In this document: piece after piece, positions 39,185-47,880 of the stretch
Numbering within the stretch: position 1 is the stretch's first letter
Layout: each line of letters opens with the position of its first letter
From: Paracoccus aestuarii
Lineage (GTDB): Bacteria > Pseudomonadota > Alphaproteobacteria > Rhodobacterales > Rhodobacteraceae
Assembly: GCF_028553885.1 (NCBI RefSeq)
Contig: NZ_CP067169.1
Span: 1,073,501 to 1,137,500, forward strand
DNA: 64,000 nt
Reading direction: 5' to 3'
Translations under genes and position numbers: made by a program
The notes under the pieces: model-generated
Database searches by the model: none
What the model was told of the DNA's origin: nothing
Seen by the model: only the letters and a program-made list of their open reading frames with translations

Positions 39185-39814
39185 TCAGGCCGGGGCGATC
39201 TCGTCGATGACCTGCAGCCACAAATCCGCGGGCTGGGCGCCGCTGATCGCATGGGCATCGGCCAGGATGAAGGTCGGCACCGATGTCACGCCGCGCTGGC
39301 GGGCATGGGATTCGCGGGCCTGCACCTCGTCGCGATCGGCATCCCCGGCCAGCAGGCGCGCGATCAGGTCGGGCTGCAGGCCCGCCGCGGCGGCGATCTG
39401 GGTCAGGGTGGCGGGATCGCCGATGTCGCGGGCCTCCTGCCAATGGGCGGCGAGCAGACCAGTCATCACAGCGTCCTGCACGCCCTCCAGCCCGGCCCAA
39501 TGCATCAGGCGGTGGGCGTCCAGGGTGTTCGGCTCGCGCGGGCTGGGGTTCAGCGCGATCCCAAGCGCCAGGGCGTGGTCGGCCAGGATGCGCGCGGCAT
39601 CATCGGCGCCCGCGCCCAGCCTGGCGCGCAGATGGGCGGCGCGGTCGCGGCCCTCGGGCGGGGTCGTGGGGTCCAGGCGGAACGGGTGCCAGGTGATCGC
39701 CAGCGGATGGGCGGGGCGGTCCGCCAGGGCTCGGTCCAGCTGGGCCTTGCCGATCAGGCACCACGGGCAGACGGGGTCGGCGAAGATGTCCAGGCGGATC
39801 GGGGCTGGGGTCAT
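39185..39814 (-). CDS. DsbA-family oxidoreductase (FrnE-like)
   Basis: 209-residue thioredoxin-fold protein, cytoplasmic (no signal peptide). DIFADPVCPWCLIGKAQLD contains a CPWC active site, and RGVTSVPTFILADAHAISGAQP is the cis-Pro region of the FrnE/2-hydroxychromene isomerase-like group. Its ATG overlaps the acyl-CoA synthetase stop by four bases, indicating coupled expression; redox partner unknown. Confidence 0.9.
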   Translation of the reverse strand: MTPAPIRLDIFADPVCPWCLIGKAQLDRALADRPAHPLAITWHPFRLDPTTPPEGRDRAAHLRARLGAGADDAARILADHALALGIALNPSPREPNTLDAHRLMHWAGLEGVQDAVMTGLLAAHWQEARDIGDPATLTQIAAAAGLQPDLIARLLAGDADRDEVQARESHARQRGVTSVPTFILADAHAISGAQPADLWLQVIDEIAPA

Positions 39815-41280
39815 GGGCGGTCCTTGCGATGCGCCTCGCGCAGGGCGCGGCGATTGATCTTGCCGGTCGCGGTGCGGGGCAGGGCGTCCAGCCGAACCCA
39901 TTCGCGCGGCTGCTTGTAGCGTGCCAGCGCCGCCCCCGCCAGCGCCCGCAGCCGGTCCTCCGGGGCGGGGCCGGTCCAGAAGGCGGCGATCACGCTGCTG
40001 CCCGGACCCACGGGCAGTTCGGTCACCGCCACGTCGCCGGCCTGGGGATCAGTGGACAGGACCTCCTCGATCTCGGGCGGGGCGACGCGGAAGCCGCCCG
40101 CATTCATCATGTCGTCGCCCCGACCCAGCAGGGTGACGGCCCCGTCCGCGCCGATCCGGGCCATGTCGCCGGTCACGAACCAGTCGCCGCGCAGGCAGGC
40201 CCCGGTCGCGGCGGGATCGTCCAGATAGCCCAGGAACAGCCCCGGATCGTCGCGCCGCACCGCCAGCAGGCCGGGGCTGTCCGGGGGCAGGGGCGCGCCC
40301 GCATCGTCCAGCACCGCGACATGGCGGCCGGGCTGGGGATAGCCCGCGCTGCCCGGCGGCGCGGGGCGGTCCGGGCTGCCCGAGACGAAGGTCGAGATCT
40401 CGGAGGCGCCCATCGCCTCGTGGATGTCGGTGCCGGTGCGGTCCTGCCAGGCGCGGCGCAGGCCGGGATCCAGACGCTCGCCCGCGGCCAGGGCGTGGCG
40501 CAGGCGGGGCAGGGCGGGCCAGTCGGCGCGCAGCAGGCGGCGAAAGATGCCCGGCGCCCCGGCCAGGATCGTCGCCCCGTGCCGCGCCGCCAGATGGGGG
40601 ATGCGGTCGATCGGCGTGCCCTCGGCTGGGATCAGGGCGGTCGCGCCCATGGTCCAGGGATCCATCAGCCCGGTGCCCAGGGTGAAGGTCCAGTTGAACG
40701 CCCCCGCATGCAGCAGCCGGTCATCCGGGCGCAGGTCGTACCAGCCGCGCATCATCGCCTGCCGCGCCAGGATCGCGCGATGGGCATGCATGACCGCGCG
40801 CGGCTGGCCCGAACTGCCCGAGGTGAAGACGATATAGGCCAGCCGGTCGGGATCGCCCTGATGGAAATCCGCCGGGGGCAGGTCGGCAAAGCCTGCCAGC
40901 GCGGCCTCGGGCAGGACCGGGGCGGGGTGATCGGGCAGGGCCACGCCCGCCCCCGCCACGATCATCGCGGGGGCGATGCGGGCGGCCAGGCGGGTGATCT
41001 CGGGGGCGGTCAGCTGGGCCGAGGTCGGGACAGGCACGATCCCCGCCGCGATGGCGCCCAGATAGGCGATCGGAAAGCCGGGCCGGTTCCCGAGCCGCAG
41101 CAGCAGCCGGTCCCCCGGCACCAGCCCTGCGTCCAGCAGGCCCGTGGCCGTGCCGCGCACCGCGCGGGCCAGCGCGCCATGGGTCCAATCCTCGGACCCC
41201 GCATCGCCGATGACCGACAGGGCGGGATGGTCGGGCCGCCGCCCGCCCGCGCGCAGGACATGCTGGGCAAGGTTCATCAT
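39811..41280 (-). CDS. AMP-dependent acyl-CoA synthetase (benzoate-CoA ligase-like)
   Basis: 489-residue adenylate-forming enzyme. The P-loop-like AYIVFTSGSSGQPRAVMHAHRA, the MGASEISTF motif and the C-terminal lysine in RTATGKINRRALR are complete. The short length and absence of a long N-terminus suggest medium-chain or aromatic acids. Start may be either of two adjacent Met codons. Coupled to the FrnE-like gene. Confidence 0.9.
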   Translation of the reverse strand: MMNLAQHVLRAGGRRPDHPALSVIGDAGSEDWTHGALARAVRGTATGLLDAGLVPGDRLLLRLGNRPGFPIAYLGAIAAGIVPVPTSAQLTAPEITRLAARIAPAMIVAGAGVALPDHPAPVLPEAALAGFADLPPADFHQGDPDRLAYIVFTSGSSGQPRAVMHAHRAILARQAMMRGWYDLRPDDRLLHAGAFNWTFTLGTGLMDPWTMGATALIPAEGTPIDRIPHLAARHGATILAGAPGIFRRLLRADWPALPRLRHALAAGERLDPGLRRAWQDRTGTDIHEAMGASEISTFVSGSPDRPAPPGSAGYPQPGRHVAVLDDAGAPLPPDSPGLLAVRRDDPGLFLGYLDDPAATGACLRGDWFVTGDMARIGADGAVTLLGRGDDMMNAGGFRVAPPEIEEVLSTDPQAGDVAVTELPVGPGSSVIAAFWTGPAPEDRLRALAGAALARYKQPREWVRLDALPRTATGKINRRALREAHRKDRP

Positions 41281-41302
41281 CGGCCCCTTCGGATGGCGGG
41301 CA

Positions 41303-41331
41303 AGAAAAAACGGCCCGCGCGAACGGGCCGT
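41303..41331 (-). terminator. Terminator of the cold-shock gene
   Basis: Stem ACGGCCCG and complement with a 6-base loop; the minus strand continues with a TTTTTT run. Lies 23 bases after the cspA stop. Confidence 0.85.
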
Positions 41332-41353
41332 CCGGGTCATCCGCTGGCGCGGA

Positions 41354-41560
41354 TCAGAGCAGTTTCAGATCGCCGGCCGAGGCGCGGCCGTCGCGGCCCG
41401 ACTGCAGTTCATAGCCGATCTTCTGGTTGTCCTGCAGGCCCGTCAGCCCGGCGCGTTCCACGGCCGAGATATGCACGAAGACATCCTTGCCGCCGTCATC
41501 CGGTGCGATGAAGCCGAAGCCCTTGGTCGCGTTGAACCATTTTACCGTTCCGGTCGCCAT
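41354..41560 (-). CDS. cspA: Cold-shock protein
   Basis: 68-residue CSD RNA chaperone. RNP1 KGFGFIAPD and RNP2 VFVHISAVE are intact, along with MATGTVKWFNATKGFGF. ATG at 41560 has GAAGGAGAG upstream. It has its own terminator; the 160-base region up to thrS serves as leader and is not annotated further. Confidence 0.96.
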   Translation of the reverse strand: MATGTVKWFNATKGFGFIAPDDGGKDVFVHISAVERAGLTGLQDNQKIGYELQSGRDGRASAGDLKLL

Positions 41561-41724
41561 AACCGTTCTCTCCTTCAAGTCATCCCGACGCAGGATTGCG
41601 CCAGGCCGTGCAGCCCGCTTTCGGTCTTCCGGCTGCCCAGAGAGGGAGCGGTAGAAAGTCCTTGCTCACGCCACCGAGAGGATGCCCGAATCGTTAAAAA
41701 AGGCAAGACTGATTCAACCTGCGC

Positions 41725-43677
41725 CTATTGCGTGCGCAGGTCGGGGGGCGTGGCCTCGGCGGTCAGTTCGGCGATGACCTGATCCAGGTCCAGGCTGCGG
41801 CTGCCTTGGGCGTCCAGGCGGCGCAGGGACACGCTGCGGGTCTCGACCTCCTTCATGCCGATGGCCATGATCGCGGGGACCTTGGCGACGGAATGCTCGC
41901 GCACCTTGTAGTTGATCTTTTCGTTGCGGATATCGGCCTCGGCCCGGATGCCGTGGGCGCGCAAAGCGGCCACGACCTCATGCACATAGGCGTCCGCATC
42001 CGAGACGATCGAGGCCACCACCACCTGGCGCGGCGCCAGCCAGAAGGGCAGCTTGCCGGCGCTGTTCTCGATCAGGATGCCGATGAAGCGCTCGAAGCTG
42101 CCCAGCACGGCGCGGTGCAGCATGACGGGGCGGTGCTTGTGGCCGTCCGCGCCGACATATTCCGCATCCAGACGTTCGGGCAGGTTGGGGTCCACCTGCA
42201 GCGTGCCGCATTGCCAATCGCGGCCGATCGCGTCGGTCAGCACGAATTCCAGCTTGGGGCCATAGAACGCGCCCTCGCCCGGAAAGACGGTGTAGTCGTG
42301 ACCGGCGGCCTGGCAGGCATTGCCCAGGGCAGCCTCGGCGCGGTCCCAGCTCTCCTCGGAACCGATGCGCTTTTCGGGGCGCGTGGACAGCTTGATGCGC
42401 CAGCCCTCGAAGCCCAGATCGGCATAGATGCCGGCCAGGAAGTCGATGAACTTCTTGGTCTCGGCCTCGATCTGATCCTCGGTGCAGAAGATATGGGCGT
42501 CGTCCTGGGTGAAGCCGCGCACCCGCATGATGCCATGCAGCGCGCCCGAGGGCTCGTAGCGGTTGCAGGAGCCGAATTCGGCCATGCGCAGCGGCAGGTC
42601 GCGATAGGATTTCAGGCCGTGGTTGAAGATCTGCACGTGGCAGGGGCAGTTCATGGGTTTCAGGGCGTTGATCGTCTTGGTCCGGGCGTGATCCTCATCG
42701 ACCTCGACGATGAACATGTTTTCCTGATAGTTCTCCCAATGCCCTGATTCCTCCCACAATTTGCGGCTGACGACCTGGGGGGTGTTGACCTCGACATAGC
42801 CGTCGGCGCGCTGCTTGCGGCGCATGTAGTCCTGCAGCGTGGTATAGATGTTCCAGCCGTTCGGGTGCCAGAAGATCTGGCCCGGCGCCTCCTCCTGCAT
42901 GTGGAACAGGTCCATCTCGCGGCCCAGCTTGCGGTGGTCGCGCTTGGCGACCTCCTCCAGCATGGTCATGTGGGCCTTCAGCTCGTCGCGCGACCGGAAG
43001 GCCACGCCATAGATGCGCTGCAGCATGGGCCGCGTCGCGTCGCCCAGCCAATAGGCCCCGGCGATATGGGTCAGCTTGAAGGCATCGGCAGGCAGCTGTC
43101 CGGTCGATTGCAGATGCGGGCCGCGGCACAGGTCCTGCCAGTCGCCGTGCCAATACATGCGCAGGTCCTGACCCTCCGGGATGCGGTCGATCAGCTCCAG
43201 CTTGAAGGGCTCGTTCGCGGCCTTGTAATGGGCGATGGCGCGGTCGCGGTCCCAGACCTCGGTGCGGACCGGCTCGCGGGCGTTGATGATCTCGCGCATC
43301 TTGGCCTCGATGGCGCCCAGATCCTCGGGGGTGAAGGGCTCGGCGCGGTCGAAATCGTAGAACCAGCCGTAATCGCGGACCGGGCCGATGGTGACCTTCA
43401 CGTCGGGCCAGATCGCCTGGACCGCGCGGGCCATGACATGGGCCATGTCATGACGGATCAGTTCCAGCGCCTGCGCCTCGTCCTTCATCGTGTGGATGGC
43501 GATGGCGCCGCTGGTCGTGATAGGCCAGGCCAGGTCGATATGCTGGCCATCCAGGCTGGCGGAAATGGCGCGTTTGGCGAGGCTGGGCGCGATGCTTTCC
43601 GCGACCTCGGCGGCGGTCACCCCGGCGGGGTATTCGCGCGCATTGCCATCGGGAAAGCTGAGGGAGATCTGGGACAT
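41725..43677 (-). CDS. thrS: Threonyl-tRNA synthetase
   Basis: 650-residue class II synthetase. Order: TGS domain ([16 protein letters not shown]), editing domain ([17 protein letters not shown] with HxxxH), catalytic core ([28 protein letters not shown]; motif 2 [17 protein letters not shown]), and C-terminal anticodon domain ([14 protein letters not shown]). Length is normal. Start at 43677 ([11 protein letters not shown]) replaces a longer upstream reading. Confidence 0.97.
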   Translation of the reverse strand: MSQISLSFPDGNAREYPAGVTAAEVAESIAPSLAKRAISASLDGQHIDLAWPITTSGAIAIHTMKDEAQALELIRHDMAHVMARAVQAIWPDVKVTIGPVRDYGWFYDFDRAEPFTPEDLGAIEAKMREIINAREPVRTEVWDRDRAIAHYKAANEPFKLELIDRIPEGQDLRMYWHGDWQDLCRGPHLQSTGQLPADAFKLTHIAGAYWLGDATRPMLQRIYGVAFRSRDELKAHMTMLEEVAKRDHRKLGREMDLFHMQEEAPGQIFWHPNGWNIYTTLQDYMRRKQRADGYVEVNTPQVVSRKLWEESGHWENYQENMFIVEVDEDHARTKTINALKPMNCPCHVQIFNHGLKSYRDLPLRMAEFGSCNRYEPSGALHGIMRVRGFTQDDAHIFCTEDQIEAETKKFIDFLAGIYADLGFEGWRIKLSTRPEKRIGSEESWDRAEAALGNACQAAGHDYTVFPGEGAFYGPKLEFVLTDAIGRDWQCGTLQVDPNLPERLDAEYVGADGHKHRPVMLHRAVLGSFERFIGILIENSAGKLPFWLAPRQVVVASIVSDADAYVHEVVAALRAHGIRAEADIRNEKINYKVREHSVAKVPAIMAIGMKEVETRSVSLRRLDAQGSRSLDLDQVIAELTAEATPPDLRTQ

Positions 43678-43795
43678 ATCGTCCTCCTCGTCGGTTTGGC
43701 GCCCACGGAACGCCCGGTTGCGGGTTATGGTCGGGCAGGCATGGACCTGTGGGCCGGAATAGTCAAGATTGGCCCCACGCAACCGGGATGGCAGC

Positions 43796-45088
43796 ATGGC
43801 GCATGTGACGGATTTCGAGGAACAGCTGTTCGAGACCCTGGTCGACGACCCCGAAAGCGATGGCGGCCTGTCCGAGGCCCAGCACGAGGCCGAGCCGCGC
43901 AACTTCCTGCGCCATGTCGTGGCCTTGGCCGGGTCCAAGCTGGGCGACGGGCTGGTGGATGCGAAGCTGGTCCTGTCCTGGCTGCTGACGCATCTGGGCG
44001 CGGGGGCGGGGTTCATCGGCCTGCTGGTCCCCGTGCGCGAGGCCGGATCGCTGCTGCCGCAGCTGTTCACCGCGGGCGCCATCGGCGCGCTGCCGCAGCG
44101 CAAATGGGTCTGGGCCGTGGGCACGATGATCGAGGGCGCCTGCGCCCTGGGCATCGCCGCCGTCGCGCTGACGATGCAGGGCGCGGCCGCGGGCATCGCC
44201 ATCATCGCCCTGCTGGCGGTGCTGGCCTTGGCGCGCTCGGCCTGTTCGGCATCCTACAAGGACGTGCTGGGCAAGACGGTGGGCAAGTCGCGGCGCGGGG
44301 CCGCGACCGGCTTTGCCAGCAGCGTCGGCGCGGCGGGGGTGATCGTCTTTGCGTTGGTCCTGCTGTGGCAGCCCTTCGACCGCGCCGCGCTGGTGATCGG
44401 GGCCTTGGCGCTGGCCGGGCTGGTCTGGATCGCCGCCGGGCTGGTCTTTTCGACCTTGGCCGAGGAAAGCCAGCCGCGCGAGGAGGTCCTGTCGATCCGC
44501 GACGCGCTGGCGCAGCTGGGGCTGATCCGGCGCGACGGGCAGCTGGCGCGGTTCATCGGGGCGCGCGCGCTGCTGGTCGGATCGGCCTTGGCGCCGCCCT
44601 ATCTGCTGGTCCTGGCCGCCGCGGATGAGGGCGGCGACCGGGAGCTGGGGCTGCTGGTGCTGGCATCGGCGCTGGCCTCGCTGCTGTCCTCCTGGGTCTG
44701 GGGGCGGATGTCGGACCGTTCGGCGCGCCGGGTGCTGATCTGGTCGGGCGTGGCATCGGGCGTGGCCCTGGGCCTGGCGCTGGTGCTGCGGGCGATGGGG
44801 CTGGCATCGGCGCCGGGCGCGATCGCGGTGCTTCTGTTCGGGCTGATGATCGCCTATCACGGGGTGCGGCAGGGGCGGACGACCTATCTGGTGGACATGG
44901 CCCCGGCCGATCAGCGCGCGGCCTATACGGCCGTGTCGAACCTGGTCGTGGGGATCGTGCTGCTGGTGGCGGGGGCGGCCTCGGCGGCGCTGGCGGTGAT
45001 CGGGGCGGCCTGGGCGGTGGGGGCCTTCGCGGTCGCATCCGTCCTGGGCGCCATGGTGGCATATCAACTGGACGAGGTCAGCGGATGA
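43796..45088 (+). CDS. MFS transporter of unknown substrate
   Basis: 430-residue major-facilitator protein with about 12 helices after a soluble 45-residue N-terminus ([21 protein letters not shown]). [25 protein letters not shown] and [18 protein letters not shown] (motif A-like) are visible. ATG at 43796 is preferred to an in-frame TTG at 43769. The start of the hydrolase gene overlaps its stop by four bases, so the two form a unit. Confidence 0.85.
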   Translation: MAHVTDFEEQLFETLVDDPESDGGLSEAQHEAEPRNFLRHVVALAGSKLGDGLVDAKLVLSWLLTHLGAGAGFIGLLVPVREAGSLLPQLFTAGAIGALPQRKWVWAVGTMIEGACALGIAAVALTMQGAAAGIAIIALLAVLALARSACSASYKDVLGKTVGKSRRGAATGFASSVGAAGVIVFALVLLWQPFDRAALVIGALALAGLVWIAAGLVFSTLAEESQPREEVLSIRDALAQLGLIRRDGQLARFIGARALLVGSALAPPYLLVLAAADEGGDRELGLLVLASALASLLSSWVWGRMSDRSARRVLIWSGVASGVALGLALVLRAMGLASAPGAIAVLLFGLMIAYHGVRQGRTTYLVDMAPADQRAAYTAVSNLVVGIVLLVAGAASAALAVIGAAWAVGAFAVASVLGAMVAYQLDEVSG

Positions 45089-45822
45089 CGCAGTTTCTGG
45101 ACACGCGGTCGGGGCGGCGCATCGCCCATGACCGCATTCAGGGCCAAGGGCCCGGCGTGGTGTTTCTGGGCGGGTTCCGGTCCGACATGCAGGGCTCCAA
45201 GGCGCTGCATCTGCGCGATTGGGCCGTGGCGCGGGGGCGGGCCTTTCTGCGGCTGGATTATTCCGGCCATGGCGAAAGCGGCGGCCTGTTCGAGGAGGGC
45301 TGCATCGGCGACTGGACCGAGGATGCCGCCTCCGCGCTGGAGGCGCTGACCGACGGGCCGCAGGTGCTGGTCGGGTCGTCGATGGGCGGCTGGATCGGGC
45401 TGCTGCTGGCGCGGGCCATGCCGCATCGGGTGGCGGCATTAATCACCATCGCGGCGGCCCCGGATTTCACCGAGCGGGGCTTCTGGGCGGGCTTCGACGC
45501 GGCGCAGCGTCAGGCGCTGATCCGCGACGGCCGCGTGGCCCTGCCGAGCGAATACGGCGATCCGCTGGTCCTGACGCGCCGCCTGATCGAGGATGGGCGC
45601 GACCATCTGGTCATGGACGCGCCGCTGCGCCTGCCCTTCCCCGTGCGCATGCTGCAGGGCACGGCGGATGCGGATGTGCCGATGTCCTGGCCGATGGACC
45701 TGCTGGATCATGTCGAGGGGGATGACGTGCGGTTGACCTTGGTCAAGGGCGCGGATCACCGCTTTTCCACGCCCGACTGTCTGGACCTGTTGACCGGGAC
45801 GATCGAGGCGCTGCCCCTGTGA
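45085..45822 (+). CDS. Alpha/beta hydrolase (ABHD10-like thioesterase)
   Basis: 245-residue hydrolase. Nucleophile elbow VLVGSSMGGWIGLLLA (GxSxG), DYSGHGESGG in the early loop, acid in QGTADADVPM and His in KGADHRFS. The pattern matches the ABHD10/palmitoyl-thioesterase-like group; substrate unknown. Coupled to the MFS gene upstream. Confidence 0.88.
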   Translation: MTQFLDTRSGRRIAHDRIQGQGPGVVFLGGFRSDMQGSKALHLRDWAVARGRAFLRLDYSGHGESGGLFEEGCIGDWTEDAASALEALTDGPQVLVGSSMGGWIGLLLARAMPHRVAALITIAAAPDFTERGFWAGFDAAQRQALIRDGRVALPSEYGDPLVLTRRLIEDGRDHLVMDAPLRLPFPVRMLQGTADADVPMSWPMDLLDHVEGDDVRLTLVKGADHRFSTPDCLDLLTGTIEALPL

Positions 45823-45840
45823 CCGTCCCGGCCGCGCCGG

Positions 45841-46314
45841 TCAGAAGCGCAGCGAATAATGCTCGCCCATGTCGGGCTTGTCGCCGGTGATCTTGGATTT
45901 GGCGATCTGATACATGAAGGACAGGCTGCCGCCGGTGGCCCAGACCTCGGCCTCGGTCAGGTCGAAGCGCAGCAGCTGGACATCGGGGTCCTGCTTGCCG
46001 TCCTCGAACCAGCTGGAGGCGACGGCGTTCCACAGCTCGTCCAGCTTGGCGCGGTCCTCGGACAGGGACAGGGTGCCGTGGATGCGGGTATAGAGGCCTT
46101 GGCCGCCATCGCTGACCACATGGATGGCGGGCTTGCCGCCGGGGGTCAGGCTGCTGGCCAGATCGGTGCCCCTGGCGGTGATGAACCACAGCGCCCCGGC
46201 ATCGCGGTCGGAATAATGCGACATGGGCACCAGGCGCGGGTCTTCGGTCAGGCCCAGCATCCCGCTGTTGCTGTCATCGATGCGTTTCCAGAACGTGTCG
46301 GCATGGTCGGTCAT
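45841..46314 (-). CDS. Pyridoxamine 5'-phosphate oxidase-family (general stress) protein
   Basis: 157 residues with the split-barrel flavin-binding fold: FWKRIDDSNSGMLGLTEDPRLVPMSHYSDRDAGALWFITARG is the 'general stress protein 26' type. Ends ITGDKPDMGEHYSLRF. Likely binds FMN or F420-like cofactors; activity unknown. Monocistronic by spacing. Confidence 0.87.
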   Translation of the reverse strand: MTDHADTFWKRIDDSNSGMLGLTEDPRLVPMSHYSDRDAGALWFITARGTDLASSLTPGGKPAIHVVSDGGQGLYTRIHGTLSLSEDRAKLDELWNAVASSWFEDGKQDPDVQLLRFDLTEAEVWATGGSLSFMYQIAKSKITGDKPDMGEHYSLRF

Positions 46315-46399
46315 GGTCGGGGTCCTTTCAGGCCGCGTCATGCGGCGGTCGGAACCCTAACGAGGGGGTGGCGCGACAGGTTCCTGCCGCGCCGATCCG

Positions 46400-47746
46400 T
46401 CACACGGCCACGTTGTCCACATTGGCGGGATCGTTCACCCCGCAATCGGCCGCCGCCCCCCCGGCCTTGCGCCGCCGCTTGGGCTTGACGCTGTCGGGCA
46501 GGGCCGCGTTCTCGTCGATGAAATCCAGGACCAGCGGGCGGATGTTCAGGCGCCAGGACTTGCCGGCAAAGATGCCGTAATGGCCGGCATTGGGTTCCAG
46601 ATGCTGCTGCTTGCGGTTATCCGGCACGCCGGTGCACAGGTCCAGCGCCGCCACGCATTGCCCCGGGGCCGAGATGTCGTCATTCGCCCCCTCGACCGTC
46701 ATGACGGCGACATCGGTGATCTTGCCGATATCGACGCGGCGGCCATCCACCTCGAACACGTTGCGCGCGATCTCCAGGTTCTTGAAGATCCGCTCGACCG
46801 TCGAAAGGTAGAATTCCGCCGTCATGTCCATGACCGCCAGGTATTCGTCATAGAACTTGTTGTGCTTGTCGCCCTCGCTGGCGGTGCCGCGGGCCTCGGC
46901 GAAGACCTGGTCGATGAAGGCCTTGCTGTGGGTCTGCATGTTCATCGTGATGAACGAGGTCAGCTGCGCCAGCCCCGGATAGACCATCCGCCCCGCGCCG
47001 CGATACTTGAAGCCGACGGACTGGATGGCCAGGTGCTCCAGCTCGCCCATGGTGATGCGGTTGCCGAAATCGGTGACCTCGGTCGCGGCGGCGTCGGGAT
47101 CGACCGGGCCGCCGATCAGCGTCAGGGTGCGGGGCTGGGCCTTGGGATCGTCCTCGGCCAGCATGGCGGTCGCGGCCAAGGCCAGCGGCGCGGGCTGGCA
47201 GACGGCGATCACGTTCACCTCCGGGCCCAGATGGCGGATGAAGTCCATCAGATAGCGGGTGTAATCCTCGACGTCGAACTTGCCCTCGCTGACGGGAATG
47301 TCGCGGGCATTGTGCCAATCGGTGACGTAGAGCTCGCAATCGGGCAGCAGCGAGGTCACGGTCGATCGCATCAGCGTCGCGTAATGCCCCGACATGGGAG
47401 CGACCAGCAGGACCTTGCGCGGCAGGGGTTCGCGGCGGGCGACCCGGAAATGGATCAGGTCGCCGAAGGCGCGGCGCATGACGGGTTCGACATAGACGAC
47501 GTGGTCCTGCCCCTCCTCGCCCGCGATGGGGGGGATTTCCCAATCCGGCTTGATCACCATGCGCGCGAAACTGCGTTCCGTGACGCGGCCCCATGCGCTG
47601 AGCATCTTGAAGGCCGGATGCGGGATCAGCGAGAAGGCCGGATAGGACCCCATCGCCCGGGCCGTCGCGCCCAGCCATTCATTCGTGTTCCTGATCGTTT
47701 CCATCGCATCATAGGACACGATGCCCCGAATACCCTTGACCGACAT
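46400..47746 (-). CDS. phaZ: Intracellular PHB depolymerase
   Basis: 448-residue enzyme mobilising stored polyhydroxybutyrate. The body (NTNEWLGATARAMGSYPAFSL; GGPVDPDAAATEV; EPNAGHYGIFAGKSW) matches intracellular PhaZ of Paracoccus and Cupriavidus; the nucleophile is a cysteine (VCQPAP, residue 183 here). Start at 47746 gives MSVKGIRGIVSYDAMETIRN; a start at the later Met (METIRN) is possible. Divergent from phaC with a PhaR-like palindrome in between. Confidence 0.94.
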   Translation of the reverse strand: MSVKGIRGIVSYDAMETIRNTNEWLGATARAMGSYPAFSLIPHPAFKMLSAWGRVTERSFARMVIKPDWEIPPIAGEEGQDHVVYVEPVMRRAFGDLIHFRVARREPLPRKVLLVAPMSGHYATLMRSTVTSLLPDCELYVTDWHNARDIPVSEGKFDVEDYTRYLMDFIRHLGPEVNVIAVCQPAPLALAATAMLAEDDPKAQPRTLTLIGGPVDPDAAATEVTDFGNRITMGELEHLAIQSVGFKYRGAGRMVYPGLAQLTSFITMNMQTHSKAFIDQVFAEARGTASEGDKHNKFYDEYLAVMDMTAEFYLSTVERIFKNLEIARNVFEVDGRRVDIGKITDVAVMTVEGANDDISAPGQCVAALDLCTGVPDNRKQQHLEPNAGHYGIFAGKSWRLNIRPLVLDFIDENAALPDSVKPKRRRKAGGAAADCGVNDPANVDNVAV

Positions 47747-47757
47747 GTCACCACCTT

Positions 47758-47772
47758 TGCTGCATCGCGGCA
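47758..47772. promoter_or_regulatory. PhaR-like operator between phaZ and phaC
   Basis: TGCTGCATCGCGGCA: same 15-base plan as the two perfect palindromes upstream of phaP, with one arm mismatch. Located just upstream of phaZ in the divergent region. Confidence 0.5.
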
Positions 47773-47880
47773 TCGTCCATGCGCGGGTGACTTGGCCAGA
47801 ACGGCGGAGAAAAGCCGGGGTTTACGCCTTGCCTGACCTGCGCATATCATCAGCAGCAGTGATAGGGGGGAATGCAGATC

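Noticed and set aside
41561..41724. Riboswitch or attenuator between thrS and cspA
   Set aside because: Only a leader with a T-run on the minus strand is seen; no convincing conserved RNA fold could be identified by eye.
43769..43795. TTG start for the MFS gene
   Set aside because: It adds nine residues without family support; ATG at 43796 is adequate.
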